NCBI RefSeq assembly: GCF_921293095.1
Contig: NC_060259.1
Location: 47,039,812 to 47,103,811 of the forward strand
DNA from: Ischnura elegans
Lineage: Eukaryota > Arthropoda > Insecta > Odonata > Coenagrionidae
Length of the DNA stretch: 64,000 nt
Direction of reading: 5' to 3'
Below are positions 22,550 through 34,604 of this stretch, one piece after another; position 1 is the stretch's first letter; the number at the start of each line of letters is the position of its first letter. Under the pieces are notes generated by a model that was not told the origin of the DNA, searched no databases, and saw only the letters and a list, made by a program, of their open reading frames with translations. The position numbers were made by a program, and so were the translations under genes.

Positions 22550-24513
22550 ACTGTTCATCCAAAAAATAATTTTTTCTGATCTAGCCATGTTTTTGGGTGA
22601 TCCTCTGGTATTTTTTGGGCTGATTCGGAATCTGGGCGCAGATGTTCTCTATCATGTTAAGTTTTTTTAGGACAATCGAATTCAACAGGGATTCAAGGGA
22701 GTTTCCGTGAATAAATTGTGAGTTAAAAAAATAGCTTTTTTAAAATAATATTTTTAGGATCGTAGAAAAGTTGAAAAAGGAAGTTTTTGGATCCAGGAAT
22801 GAGTGCTTTACATTCTAGCCAATTTTTTTCAAGCAATTATTTTTTCTGTCTGTGCTATCCCAATCGCAGAAGAAGCATTAATTTTTCGTGTAGTCAAGCT
22901 GTAAGCCTAGTAAAAATGCACCTACTTTCAATTTGCCATACATTTTGCATAATGAAAAATTTACTGCATATTCTGGTAAGATTCCTTCATTCCAGTTCCA
23001 TGAGCTAATGCTTTCGAGGGTAGTTCAATTCTGTAATGTTAGAAAACAGCCTTTCAACTGACGTTAGAGGAATCAATGAACAAACCCTAATCATCTGTGT
23101 TGTATTCAAAACTATGAGTATCCATAACAGAGAGAACGTCATTGCAAAAATTAATATTGTTTTCATGAGAAAAATTATTTAAATTCGTCATTGCGAGATC
23201 GATGCATAGAAATTTTTGTATTTGGATCCAGCAAATTGCAGCCCTTCAATTGTGAACTAAGATTTCACTCTGGTTTTTAGACATTTAAATTGCGCATTAG
23301 ATCACTTAAATCCTCCGTCATCAATAAAGAGGTCTATTTTACTGTGTGTTTTGACTTCGGTGTTATTCCTTTAATTTCTGTTTAACAAAAATAGTAGTCA
23401 GAAATATGATCCTTAGCTTCCCACAGAATCATGAGGACGGGAAAATTCGTATGACGTTTTCCATCAGTCCAACCAGTGAGAAACCTTACACACATGCTAC
23501 ATATCATGTAAGGCTCTGGTCCTCTATCCAGGTCACCCAATGGACAGTGAAAATAAAGTCTAAAACACTGTCTCAAAAAGGTAATACTCTGCCTTTGAGC
23601 CTTGAAAGTAATTTCATCGCACATGTAACAAAAGTCATCATGGTGGTCCAGTCACTGTTTAGGCATGATGAAAGCTAAGACACTTCACAATGATTACAAT
23701 GTGCAGTGCAACCTCGATATAACGACAACCCACGGTTGCGAACAGATATACAGGAACAGGAGTGGTGCGGCGACAGATAAACATCTATCCGATAAACGTA
23801 AGCATAAATCCAGGCGAAAGGCAATGTTTTTTTGCATCACTAAATTTCCTTACTCAAATAACGACTAACTATTCAAACAATTTATAAGCGCCTCACTGAA
23901 TAAAAATCATGCAAAGCATTGTTTTGTCAATCATTATATTTATCGAACGACAGTTTAGCACATAAATTTGAGACTGAGCACTCCATTAACTTCATTTCTA
24001 ACAGATCACTAGCAATTTCAGAGGTTAAGGAGTCTTGATGAAAGTCTTCCGGCAGTGAAACCCTCGCTATGGCGAGAGCCAACACCATAGGGTCTTGTAA
24101 AAAACGAATTTTTTAACACGCTTATTATAGGGTCAATTGACGGTGCATTGGCTATCCCTCGTAATAGCGGGGGTGTCGCTATAGCCCGTACTCGCTTTAA
24201 TGAGGTTCCACTGTAATAAGCTGACATTTCCTGTGAGCAACATAATTCTCAAACCCTCTTCAGATGAAAAGCACACATCTTCATGCACCAACATGTTTTC
24301 ACGGTGTAAACGTCGAAACTAGTAGACTGCAAAAATATAAGTTTGTGGAATAGTACTGTGTTTTTATTTCACCATGAACAAAAACATACATTCATCTGTC
24401 CTAATGAAACTAGACGTGATGGAAAGAATCTAAGCCCAGATTCCGAATCAGCACAAAAAATAAATTTGAGATCATCCAATGACTTCTCCAGGACAAAATC
24501 TTTGTTCACCAGT
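22550..24513. mobile_element. Long-TIR DNA transposon, copy 1 (internally deleted)
   Basis: Terminal inverted repeats of roughly 110 bp. The left begins ACTGTTCATCC and contains GCTGATTCGGAATCTGGGC and ATCATGTTAAGTTT. The right is its reverse complement, ending GTTCACCAGT. The interior is collinear with 56690-57930 of copy 2 but lacks the roughly 500 bp that encode the conserved protein there. It is interrupted by a pogo-like MITE at 23704-24213. A 90-codon open frame (23406-23678) has a counterpart in copy 2, but its coding status is unproven. Termini are fixed only to within 2-3 bp. Confidence 0.75.
23704..24213. mobile_element. pogo-like TA MITE inserted in the long-TIR transposon
   Basis: Termini CAGTGCAACCTCGATATAAC and (reverse complement of the right) CAGTGGAACCTCATTAAAG, 510 bp, non-coding. 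The target is TA: TG on the left (mutated) and TA on the right. Copy 2 of the host element has the uninterrupted site TATGTAATAAGC near 57829, a paralogous empty site that confirms the boundaries. Confidence 0.85.
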
Positions 24514-24639
24514 ATGGGAAGTTATGTGATTAAAAGCACCAACTCTATCCTTCCAATGGGAGTTCGAAATACAAATATCTCTATGAATTAAGCGGAAGTA
24601 AATTGGTACATGAAATCTTTCACCTTAAATAATCGGACG

Positions 24640-24790
24640 AAGGGGTGGCCTGGGGTGATTGTGTGACCTCAGCTGCGGCTCATGGTAGGGCATCCTTACT
24701 GGGGAATTTGGGGGTCCTCCCCCGGAAGATTTTGGGAAACCGCCTGCCCAGAATTGGATTTTGACGGTATTCTGGCTCTTCAAATTTAGA
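24640..24790. repeat. GC-rich MITE-like debris
   Basis: GGGGTGGCCTGGGG and GGGGGTCCTCCCCCGGAAGAT resemble the GC-rich interiors of the hAT MITEs elsewhere in the window. No paired termini. Confidence 0.3.
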
Positions 24791-25009
24791 TAAAAATTCA
24801 TAAAAGATAGCAATTTCGTAAATGAAAGTACCTACAATAAAACCTCTTTACATCGTAATGGAGGGGACCACAATTTTGGCAGTTTGATGTATGGAGGTTC
24901 AATATGGAGAGGTTTTAGTGATGGGCACCATTTTTTCATATCCTGCGTAAATGAAAGGCACTGCTGTCTTTTAAACCATATTATTTATGTGTTTAAGCCA
25001 GGGATGGCA

Positions 25010-25650
25010 ACAGAAACTAAAAGGAAGTCAAAACCAGTAAAATTTCAATAGCTTCGTTCCCAGGAGCGAAATATTTTAATGAAATGCAATGGATTCAAAC
25101 CCGGGGAGCTAAACTTGGGATCGAAACGAAATCGGAGTCAGAACTACTTCAGGTCGAAACTTAACTAAAACTCTACGATGTAATGAAATGCAGATAATGT
25201 TTTACACCGCAGGGACCACGTTCTTCACCTTCGAACAGTTTAGTTTCGACCCACACACCGAGTACAAAGTATGGTAGAATGAAGTAGAGGTTCGGCCTAT
25301 CGCCATTATATTCATGGAGCACTCATATTTTTACCACTTACAGGAGAATGGGAACACAAACTGGCCATTCGATTATTAAGCTCGATGTTTTAACCTCTCT
25401 ACACATATGTCAAACGTAATGGGTCGAAACTATTCCCTCTTTTCCCCCTCCACTCAACTTCCGGGAATGAAATTTAACTGAGAGCGGCAGAGTTTCGATT
25501 AATTTAGTTTCGTTCCCGGGAGTAAAGTTTCGTTCTGGGTCAAAACTAAACTACTTGGTGAATTTAATTTTGTGCGGGAACGAAACTACACCCAGGCCTC
25601 AAATTTTCGCTTCCCTCCGGGTCGAAATGAAACATTTTCATTTAATTCAA
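25010..25650. repeat. Degenerate GTTTCGTTCCCGGG / CGAAAC motif array
   Basis: Inverted and direct versions of TTCGTTCCCGGGAG and GGGAGCGAAA recur (25040-25110, 25440-25620), together with GAAACTAAA-type spacers. It lies within the TA element above and is non-coding. Confidence 0.4.
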
Positions 25651-26189
25651 CTGGTTTAAACAAACATGCATGCATTAGTGAACATGTATTTATTATTTCA
25701 TTATAACAGAAAGTGAGCGCTACTGCATGATTTTTACCATGATTCGAGAGAAAACAATGTCAGCTCTCTTAATTCAACAGTCACTTAAAATTATTAGGAT
25801 AGTTGGATACATTTTTTCTTATTTACTGTTAAGTATGCTCTCATATGGAACAAAATGGTCATAACTGATGGTTAACATGAAAATTACAGCATATTAAAGG
25901 TGTATAAGAAAAAAATTAAGTGTGAAACATTTATCGCTGAAAATGTTATTCCATGTACATACGTACGTACGTAATCGTGGCTGCATTAATGGTCTCTAGT
26001 TGTCTCGGTACGATTTGCGGAGGTAGTTGGGCCATCTCGGGGGTGTCTCCTTGGTATGATAAGTGGAGGTTTTTTGAGATAAAGAGGTTCACTATATAGA
26101 GGTTTGCCTATAAATTTACATGTAAATCTGACGGGACCGTAGGGGTGGTATGAAGTATGGAGGTTTACGATGTAAAGAGGTTCACTATA

Positions 26190-26480
26190 CACCCATGTCT
26201 CGTATAGCGCAAGGGATGCGTTCCTTGGGGTCTTTGCGCTATACGAATTTGCGTTATACGAGAGCGTTTTAACATTGGGAAGATAGGGATGCGTTCCTGG
26301 TAGCATAGGTCTTGAAAATGATTGCAATTTCGTGTGTACTTAGCGCAAGTTCACGTTTTATCACGAAAGCGTTTAAGATTTTTGATTAGGCTACACTGCG
26401 TTGCAATGTTTCCCCGAGGAACGAATTTGCGCTATATCGAAATTGCGCTAATCGAAATTGCGCTAAACGAGACAGGGGTG
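26190..26480. mobile_element. TA MITE nested in the right end of the 24.8-26.5 kb element
   Basis: 291 bp, starting CACCCATGTCTCGTATAGCG and ending TTTAGCGC-type repeats (reverse complement CACCCCTGTCTCGTTTAGCG), with TA on each side (26188-26189, 26481-26482). The interior repeats GCGCTATACGAA and ATTGCGCTA motifs. Removing it restores the host right end ...CACTA/TAGAAGTTTTACTG. Confidence 0.85.
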
Positions 26481-26879
26481 TATAGAAGTTTTACTGTACT
26501 AATAAAAATGAAAATTTCACAGCTTAAAAATTTAATTGGGAATGATGGTTCTATTTTCTATTTAGTATATCTGTTCCTTAAAACCACCTTGAAAAGTGAA
26601 AACCCTTCATAATAACTTTCAAATAACCCTTTCAAAAAGCATAAGAATCTCTTTTCTCTTCTAAAACACTTATTTTATTTTTTTACAAATTTTGCACACA
26701 GATTATTCTGTAAATAACTCAAATAATCAAAGATTAGAATTTTCTAATTATTAAAAATACTTCGATTCGAGTTATCTGAGTTTTTTTATTACACCTTTCA
26801 TATACACTTCGAGATAGACGCGAGTGTTGTGGGGGCCCTATAACCTCTGGGGCCTCAGAGATTGCCAACCAACTAACCT

Positions 26880-28447
26880 GGGCCCGTATTCTGTATCTCC
26901 AAACCGATCGGTGCGGTACCGATTCGTCGGGTGCGACGTCACACCGACTCCCGGCAAGCAGTGGTGCGATTCTGTATGCACCCGATCGGTGCGGCACCGA
27001 CGTGAGGACGGGAGATCGTCGGTAGCCGTACCGACAGCTAAAAGGTGTCGGTACGGCCACCGACTTGTGGGTTTCATGAACCCCGGTGCGCATTGCACGT
27101 TTTATTTTTTTACCTCATCACCGAGTAAATAATGAGGTTTTCTGCAATGTTTTCTTTTTCTGCCCCTTCGAATACGCCTCTATAATTCACTGTGTCATCA
27201 TCTATATTGATCACCTTGACAGAAATATAAGGTAATGGTTAATAAACATGAGGTTTGCTAACATATAATGACTTTCTCTCATTTATGTTACCACTTTCAC
27301 TAGCTTGTAATAGGCTTTATTTCTCTCTATCATCATTTATTTGCTCCTTTGACATAAAAAAGATATTTTTGATTAAATATTAGTTTTGCCGCAATGTTAT
27401 CACTTTATCTCACTCTGAATAGGCGACTATTATTTCACTCAATCATCATTTGGCGTTTCTCTCGGCATAGAAATAAGATCTTTTTATTTAAGTATGAAGT
27501 TTTCCACAACGGTATCATTTTCTTTCTTTTGTAACAGGCAACTATATTTCATTTTATTGTCAGCGATTGATTCCCTTGACGATAAAAGAAGATATTTGTT
27601 AATAAGTATGAGGTTTGCCGCAATATTATCATTTTCTCTCACTTGGAATGCGCAACTTAAACATATGTATTTCACCCAATCACAATTTCTTTACTTCCTC
27701 ATCATTACACTTGTTTAATTACACCCAGCTCCATATTTTTATAACAATTTCCTAACTTGTTCCTCTAATATGACATTTACATTTGCTTTTGAATTGTACG
27801 TTCACGTTCCATGGTATGTTATTTTCATCTGCTACGGTGCCAATGGCATAACCTTCCGTTGATAACATTTAGACGGAACTTACTTAATGACAACTATATT
27901 ACCAAATCATGAATAAATAGCAATGTACGGAACTAATATTTAAAAAAAGAAACTACGATCTCAAGGATAGTTTCAATAATCCATTCCAGCAACAACAATC
28001 TCCATCACATACAAACTTTATTGTGATGTTGTAATATTGTTTCCTTCGATTCTGTAGGTACAGCATTACTACCACACATTATATAAGCATTGTTAGCAAC
28101 TTATCCAATATTGTTTATCTTAATCTAGCGATAAGTCATAATTTCCGCAAATAAAAAGATTGAGAACGACGACAACAAACTGTGCCAATGAGTCTTCACT
28201 TGTTTTTACCCTTCTTTCATTGGTGGTAACATGTTAGATGACTTCTAACTTCGGATATATTTGGATTTTCCCTGTTTGGGAAGGGAGGGGAACCGTACCG
28301 ACTGGTTTGAAACAGACGACCTTACAGAATCGCTGAAAGTGCCGTTGTCAGTATGGAAACCGTTGTCGGTACAGAATGATGTCCAGTCGGTGGGCTTGAA
28401 AGGGAAACCGACCCGTGCAGCACCGACGAAATACAGAATATGGCCCC
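26880..28447. mobile_element. DNA transposon with GGGCCCGTATTCTGTA ends
   Basis: Inverted ends GGGCCCGTATTCTGTA and TACAGAATATGGCCCC, 1568 bp. Palindromic GGTACCGA / GTCGGTACGG / CCGATCGGTGCGG motifs cluster just inside both ends (26900-27065, 28290-28430) and look like protein-binding subterminal repeats. The interior holds a minisatellite (27130-27718) and no transposase. The termini suggest a PIF/Harbinger-like non-autonomous element, but no clean 3-bp duplication is visible, so the class is inference. Confidence 0.65.
27130..27718 (+). repeat. About five diverged tandem units of ~115 bp
   Basis: The blocks ATGAGGTTTGC.GCAAT, TATCATTTTCTCTCACT, GGCAACTAT.TTTCA and GACATAAAA.AAGATATTT recur in order starting near 27130, 27247, 27378, 27493 and 27605. 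Units vary by indels. It lies wholly inside the transposon above. Confidence 0.7.
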
Positions 28448-28838
28448 TTATCAGACCGCCCCGATCATACAACAATAAATGGTTAAAAATTTATGACCGA
28501 ATGGATATCATCCATTTCTTCAACGAAGATTTGACAGTCGCAAGGATAAAATAAAACCTTAGCCACTTCCCCTGCTTATTTTAATTGATGGCGTCCATCT
28601 CTAAAGGTTTGTCACATTTGGCTACTGTATTCTCCTGTCATCTCATATTTCATTGATATTGACAACATAAGTAACATTTACGGTTTTTGTATCCTCTTAC
28701 ACCAATGAGAGTTATTTACAACATTAAAAGAAACCACATATCTCAATTTTGTCATGCATTCCAACTTTGTTTACAAAAGTATTCAATTAAATGATGTCCA
28801 TTTTGCATTCGACAATTTTTTTAAATTTGAATTATGTA

Positions 28839-31255
28839 CAGTAAAACTTTGATTTTACGCAGTTGGAGGGACCGAAATATGGGCACTGTGTAAAATCAAA
28901 GTGTGTAAAATCAAGAGTTAGTATTGAGGAGAAGTATAGTTTTCAGGATAACTCTTGCTCATTATTTTTAGAACCCTTAGTCATACACTTTTGTATAGTT
29001 CTGATTTAAGCCAGAACCGGATTCAGAAAAAGTCTCATATGTGAGGCTTTACGGTAAAAAAGCATGAAATCATTTTCAATCGCATCAGGTATATGTTTCC
29101 TGGATTCAATAACTCATTTGGAGGCAAGAAAATGAAGCCTAATAATCTTATTTACTCACAAGCAACACCACAGATGACGTGTTGCCTGAAGAAAAACATC
29201 GTTGCATTCCTGAACAATGTTTCCAATGGTTCAATAACATGGTAGAATTGCTAGCATTTCTGGCACTAAGATTACTTCTGTTACCCAGGAGAAATGTCAG
29301 AATGGTGATACTAAATGCTTGCAGAGAAGCTAATTTTTGAAAACATTCTCATTAAAAGCAGTTTTCAGGAAATCCGTTTAACCACCTGCAGACAAACAAA
29401 GATTGGAGATTGAAGAAATGAGATATCTGAGGATAGTCATCTAAATTAACCCCATTAACAGGGAGCAAAATTTCGCTAATACATCACAAAGGCTTTACAC
29501 CCTGTGGGCCTGGGTTCAAGTCCTGGCAATTGTAGAAACTTATCAGAGATGACCCTATACCTACTTGAGAGTAATGTGGAGGGCACTTCCAGTGCACCAC
29601 TCTGTCCAGCAGATGGGACGTTAAGCCCTCGTCCCTTTAAGGTCTACATATCATTATAATCTGGCTATTGCCAACATAGGGTTCCTACCCCCCCAGCCCT
29701 TACTTCATGGCGCTAATGACCCCAGATGTCGGTTACCTCCTTCCAAATAGCATACCATAGATAATACGGAGCACATAGGACCCGGGATACTCGGAAATTC
29801 AGATTTTTCCGGTGTTTAGATCACTTTTTTAAAATGAGCTATTTAAATAACCGCGCAACTACCATCCTGCCGCCACTGATGAATTAAAAAATATTAATAG
29901 TCCGGAACAATCTTCCTTCTTTATAATTTTTACGCATTAAAAAAGCATTTTCCCGTGAAATTTTAGCATTATTAGATAGAATCTACCGGGTATAGCTTCT
30001 CTGTCGGCATTCTTCCGCGAATTCAGCGCCGGGACCTTCGACTCACAAGCCGTGTGACTCATCCTCACGTAATATTTTGCCTTCCCATATCTGATAACAA
30101 CACCGGACACTTTTTGAACTTCGATTTAATGGTAATAAGCCATTCCTGAGTTTAAAGGGACTGCCTTATCACTCACGTCTTGAATTTGACTTCAATGATT
30201 GCATGACGATTGACGACGCGAGTTATTCTCCGTAGGCATTAACTTCCGTTCCGTTAAAAATAAACGCTTGCCACCTAGCGGAGTTAAGCTAATAGCTATT
30301 CAAGTTCCAACCATGTTTCATTTAAACCCACTGACAATGAGATACAAGTTGAATCAGCTCTAATAAGCGCGCCGCGCAATCAACTTTCCCTCGCCTCCAT
30401 TCGTCCCGCAGATGTGGGGTTAGCCCGCGGAATGAGACACCGTATGCTGCTTTTACCATCGTGTTGAATCACCATCGACTTACGTCCATACTAGAAGTAC
30501 GACTATCTTTTTTGGATCACCTTGGAAGCCAAAATTGTGGCACGGGAGGATTTTCAACGGCTCATTTCGCCGTTATATTTCGCTGCGGCGAAGGAAAACA
30601 TAGCGTTCGCAAAATTCTAGAAAACCTTCCGTTAGGGATAGATATTCCGTAGTTCTTAATTCCGGATTAACGACCGTCTACTGTAATTACAATAAATATG
30701 TTATAAGCAACGTCGATCAATAAGTCGAATAATAAACAAAAGGTGATAATGTTAATATCTACGGCGATCATCTGTCGCATACACACGGCGATAGCCGTAT
30801 ATTTTAGGTTTCGATATCCTTCTACGGCAAATTTTAACTAAGAGCGATATTCGCGTTCGTAAAGGAGCCTGAAATATTACTGAGAGGGCGTAAGGGCAAG
30901 CAATAATTAGATTCGCGATGTTTTCAGTTTCACGCTCAACAGCGCGACGTCATTTCAACCGTTCTTATATTTATTTTTGCAACTCATTTAGACGAATAAA
31001 TAACCTAACTTCATATTGCTCCAGTCGGCATTTTCAAAACAAGTCGAAAGACAACTGCGTAAAATCAAAATTAGCGGCCTCTTTGGGGCTGAGGTTATGC
31101 TGCGCAAAATCGAAAAACTGCGTAAAATCAAGAAAAGATGTAAAATCGAAGTTTCACCATTAGAATTCCCTATGCTTTCCGGCCGGACTTGAGTGTCACT
31201 GCGTAAAAACGAGACTTGATGTAAAATCGAAGTGCGTAAAATCGAAGTTTTACTG
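28839..31255. mobile_element. pogo-like TA transposon, 2.4 kb
   Basis: Termini CAGTAAAACTTTGATTTTAC and (right, reverse complement) CAGTAAAACTTCGATTTTAC, flanked by TA at 28837 and 31256. The right end repeats GCGTAAAATCGAAG several times (31060-31250). It contains a SINE near 29.5 kb. No intact transposase frame was seen; 30918-31163 is open but has no recognised motif. Confidence 0.78.
29478..29745 (+). mobile_element. tRNA-derived SINE, family B
   Basis: A B box (GGGTTCAAGTCC, 29512-29523) is preceded by a decayed A-box half. The body includes GATGGGACGTTAAGCCC and a TCTGGCTATTGCCAACATAGGG tract, wording that recurs in arthropod tRNA-derived SINEs. It is nested in the 2.4-kb pogo-like element. 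Confidence 0.6.
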
Positions 31256-31302
31256 TACAACGATTTTTTTGGTGTCCAAACTCAGATTTCAAACCATTAG
31301 AG

Positions 31303-31485
31303 CAGCGGTTCTCAAACTTTTTCTTTCCGCGACCCATTTTAGCTCATTCTTTTTAGCCGCGACCCCCTAAAAATGGTCGTCCAAGTTTGAGTACGTTGTT
31401 CACCATATTATTAGTATCTCGCGACCCCTTTCCGAACGGCCTACGACCCCCTTGGGGGTCGCGACCTCCACTATGGGAACCGCTG
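31303..31485. mobile_element. hAT-type MITE, family 2, 183 bp
   Basis: It starts CAGCGGTTCTCAAACTTTTT and ends TATGGGAACCGCTG, a classic hAT terminus. The flanks CATTAGAG (31295-31302) and CATTAGAT (31486-31493) match at 7 of 8 positions. The interior is a series of GCGACCCC motifs. Non-coding. Confidence 0.9.
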
Positions 31486-31499
31486 CATTAGATTAAAGA

Positions 31500-32990
31500 G
31501 TTCTTGCTTCTGCTTCTGTGACTCCCATATTAGAGCACCACTTGGCTACTATATGTGAAGAATCTGGTACACTTCAGTTACTGAGCAAAAAGTGATATTA
31601 TAAAAGAATTATAATTAGCGTAGGTAACCAGGAAAAAATCCATCTAAATATTAAAACCAATACCAAGGAAGTAATGTATGTGCAAAAAAGAAACTGTAAC
31701 CTTGACCGGGATTCGATCCTGTATTCCCCAATTTCCGGTCGACTGCTTTTACCAGTTACACTACCGTAGCATATGTGCTTTAAATGGAAATTTGTGGGCT
31801 ATAAGGAGCAAAATGGTCTGGATTACTGAGCAAATAATTCAAGAAAGAAAAATCATTCTCCTTGACCGTAATACCCAATACTGAGAGAATTGGTCAATGT
31901 AGTTGTCTGCAGCCTAAAACAACAACATTTATTAGGATCAATATTTCTTCACATAGTTTAACACAACATTTTTCAACTGTTTTCATCTCTAATATTATTT
32001 ACGTCTTAACTCCGTCCATAACCATGCATTTCTATAACTTTTAGTGCACATACCGTGCCAGGTGTGTAATTTACTAATAACCTCTTACCAGTTTCTGCAG
32101 AACCACTTTCGCTGTAAAAATGTTCCAAAAGTTACCAGCTGGCTCAGCACTTTCTGATTCCCAGAAACAGAAAGTCATTTTCCGACACCCTACTTCTCAT
32201 TGGCTGCTCTCGGACAGATTTCCATCAGGTAAGGTTTGATTAGACCTTAGTAGATAGCTCATTCCGATATTATGACGTCTATCTGAGAACCAACCACAAA
32301 ATATCCAAGATATTGCCTTAGTGGATAGGGCCCCTGAAATTTTGTAAAATTTTCCTGGAAAATCGGGAATAATGCTTGAATTTATCGGCTATCATTGGCT
32401 TGATATCCTTGTCGAGCAAATGTTATCAAAACCTGTAAGTTAGTTTTCTTTTTAATCTTTAGGTCTAAGAAGAAAACTGAAATATTTTTGAGTAAATTTG
32501 ACCATGGCAAAAAAATGAGGCAACTAATCCGACGAGCGAGTTTCTTTCAAAGCAGTCTGGGCAATCTTTACCTCTAACAAATGTATACACATTTCCTATC
32601 AATGGAAGAGTGGTTGGTGTGAAATCTGGCTTATATATTTCATGCTCTTAACCTGGTTTTTAATGACCAAATCTCCTGTACATGGCTTCTTCTCTGTCTT
32701 TATCTTAAATTTCAATTCATGGATTACTTGAGGAATCAGCTTGATGCTCTGCAACAAAAATCAATATACCAGTTGTTCAGCCAAAAACAAGTGCAAATTG
32801 TTTGCATATGTACTTATATCCTGAATTCATTGTTGCTTGAAGTTTTTCTATGGAGAACATCTTTCTCTTTCATCATACTCAATAGATGTCACTCCTTTGC
32901 CATATGCATCCTCATCAACATACTACCCTGTAATCTACCTGAATAGGTCTATGGTGGGATTGTTATACAAATTAGAAAAGAAGGGTCTTG
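31500..32990. other. Mostly unassigned; one tRNA-like segment
   Basis: A minus-strand tRNA-like block lies at 31690-31775 (GTAGTGTAACTGGTAAAAGC, then GGATCGAATCCC). The rest is AT-rich with no supported gene. The frames 32719-32946 and 32837-33067 are hydrophobic but motif-free. Confidence 0.45.
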
Positions 32991-32996
32991 GAGGTT

Positions 32997-33200
32997 TTGC
33001 CGGCCTCGGTGGCGTAGGGGTAAAATTCTCGCCTGCCAAACAAAAGGTCGCGGGATCGCCTGGGTAGGTTTCCCCGGTCCAGGGCATGGTCGTTTGTGTA
33101 CGTTTACTTGTTACATTTGTTGAACACCCCGGTGTAAAATGGCCAATAAGAGCTGTATCCGGTGGTTTGAGAATAAAATAAAATAAAAATAAAAAAAAAT
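32997..33200 (+). mobile_element. tRNA-derived SINE, family A copy 3
   Basis: The best-preserved copy. GGCCTCGGTGGCGTAGGGG (A box) and GGTCGCGGGATCGCC (B box) head a body containing GGGCATGGTCGTTTGTG and GTAAAATGGCCAATAAGAGC. The tail is AATAAAATAAAATAAAAATA at 33172-33199. Confidence 0.8.
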
Positions 33201-33690
33201 TTAACTGCTGTGTCCCACCCAGTATCTATTTGTTTTATCTATTGATTAATTTGAGGGAGAGACAAATTCCAATATCAATCTCTTGGGCAATTTATCTATC
33301 ATACTTTACCATTTCTGATGGTCCTAGAAACATAGTGGGGATGTTGGATGATTTCAACATTTCGTTTTTAATGATTTATGTTTTTTATAGCTCAAGGAAT
33401 CTAATCATAGTGCATAAACTGGTGAGTCTGTTGAGGCTCTCAGCCTCACTCCTGTAGAAGCGGCATAACAATATATGCTCACTTAGAGGCATTTTTGATG
33501 GATGGCTGAGCTTTCCTTTGTATTTAAGAAGTTCAAAAATTACATTTTTCTGGTCAGGATACTATGTGCTTGCTGTATGCTTCACCCGTTATGAATATTC
33601 TCATTTTCTCACCACTTCATCAGCCACACCTTATGCAATGCTATATTCTCCAACCTCATCTTTTAAAAATACTAGGGTCTGCAGTCGTTA
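33200..33690. other. No assignable gene
   Basis: AT-rich. Hydrophobic frames are present but no motif, splice context or repeat terminus. Confidence 0.45.
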
Positions 33691-33698
33691 TTGCTTAA

Positions 33699-34604
33699 GC
33701 CCGTATGACACTTCCTAATTTATTGGCCAATCCATTGGATATTGGATTGTGGACCCACTGACACACACCAATTTCTAGCCCAATCTCCGTTTCACAATAT
33801 TGGGCACAATTTCTTGGCTAATCTAGATTTTAGAACGGGTTCTATTTTCTCGAGGCCAATCTCCAATCAGAACTCAGTGTCGTCGACTCCTAGTGGCCAA
33901 ATCTATAAGCTCTTTGCAAAACATTTCACCTCGGAATTTTAATATCATATATAAAAACTTTAGAAGCATAGCAATCCATGGAATAGCTCAAATAATTAAT
34001 ATGTACTTTGAGAGAACATAAATTCACAAACATCAACTGTCTAAAGTGGGTAATTCGGAAATAACATTTCGGATATTTAATGAATAAAAACGTCGTGATT
34101 CTCCTCTATTGCGTCTATATTTTGTTTAAATTACAATTATTAAACTATTTTTCATGATTTGAGCGCTAAAGTTTCGGGTGAAAGTCCCAATTGATGACAC
34201 AATCTCTGTTTATTCGATGTACATATTCCAGCCAAAACGAGCCGCTACGTTATCTTGGCTCACCTATGAGATCACAATATTTCCAATCTCTCATCATTCA
34301 AGGAACTCACCCGAATGAAATTTCGAGCAATTCGAAAATATCTTTGCAGCCCCTCGAAATAGTTATTAAATTTAAATTATTATGCCACCTCCCATTCTGT
34401 AGCTCATTGGCAATCAATCTGCGTCTTGAGATGCTCTTTTGTCATTTTGTGTTACGTGGCGTTCTCTAGTGGGGTATTAGAACACTATAATGGCCAATAT
34501 TGGTGTAAATATTGGTACGTGTCATACGATGCTCAAAGCCCAATATTTTAACCAATATTGCGCGCCGATATATTGGCCAATAAATTGGCAAGTGTCATAC
34601 GGGC
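33699..34604. mobile_element. TTAA-flanked MITE, 906 bp
   Basis: Inverted ends of about 40 bp: GCCCGTATGACACTTCC on the left and its partner GCCCGTATGACACTTGCC on the right, both continuing into ATTTATTGGCCAAT. TTAA stands on each side (33695-33698, 34605-34608). CCAATATTGG-type motifs fill both subterminal regions. A partial extra terminus (GTGTCATACGATGC) lies 70 bp inside the right end. TTAA targets occur in piggyBac and Kolobok; no transposase is present to decide between them. Confidence 0.82.

Larger units (their letters stand above)
24835..26496. mobile_element. pogo-like TA transposon remnant, 1.66 kb
   Basis: Left end CAATAAAACCTCTTTACATC, preceded by TA at 24833. The right end, read inward, begins CAGTAAAACTTC and repeats CCTCTTTACATCGTAA slightly further in; TA follows at 26497. 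The right terminus is split by the MITE at 26190-26480. The interior contains many CGAAAC/GTTTCG motifs (25050-25640) and no recognisable transposase. Confidence 0.65.

Noticed and set aside
26877-28450. TAA/TTA target duplication supporting Harbinger
   Set aside because: The flanking triplets are CCT and TTA; no true duplication at the observed edges.
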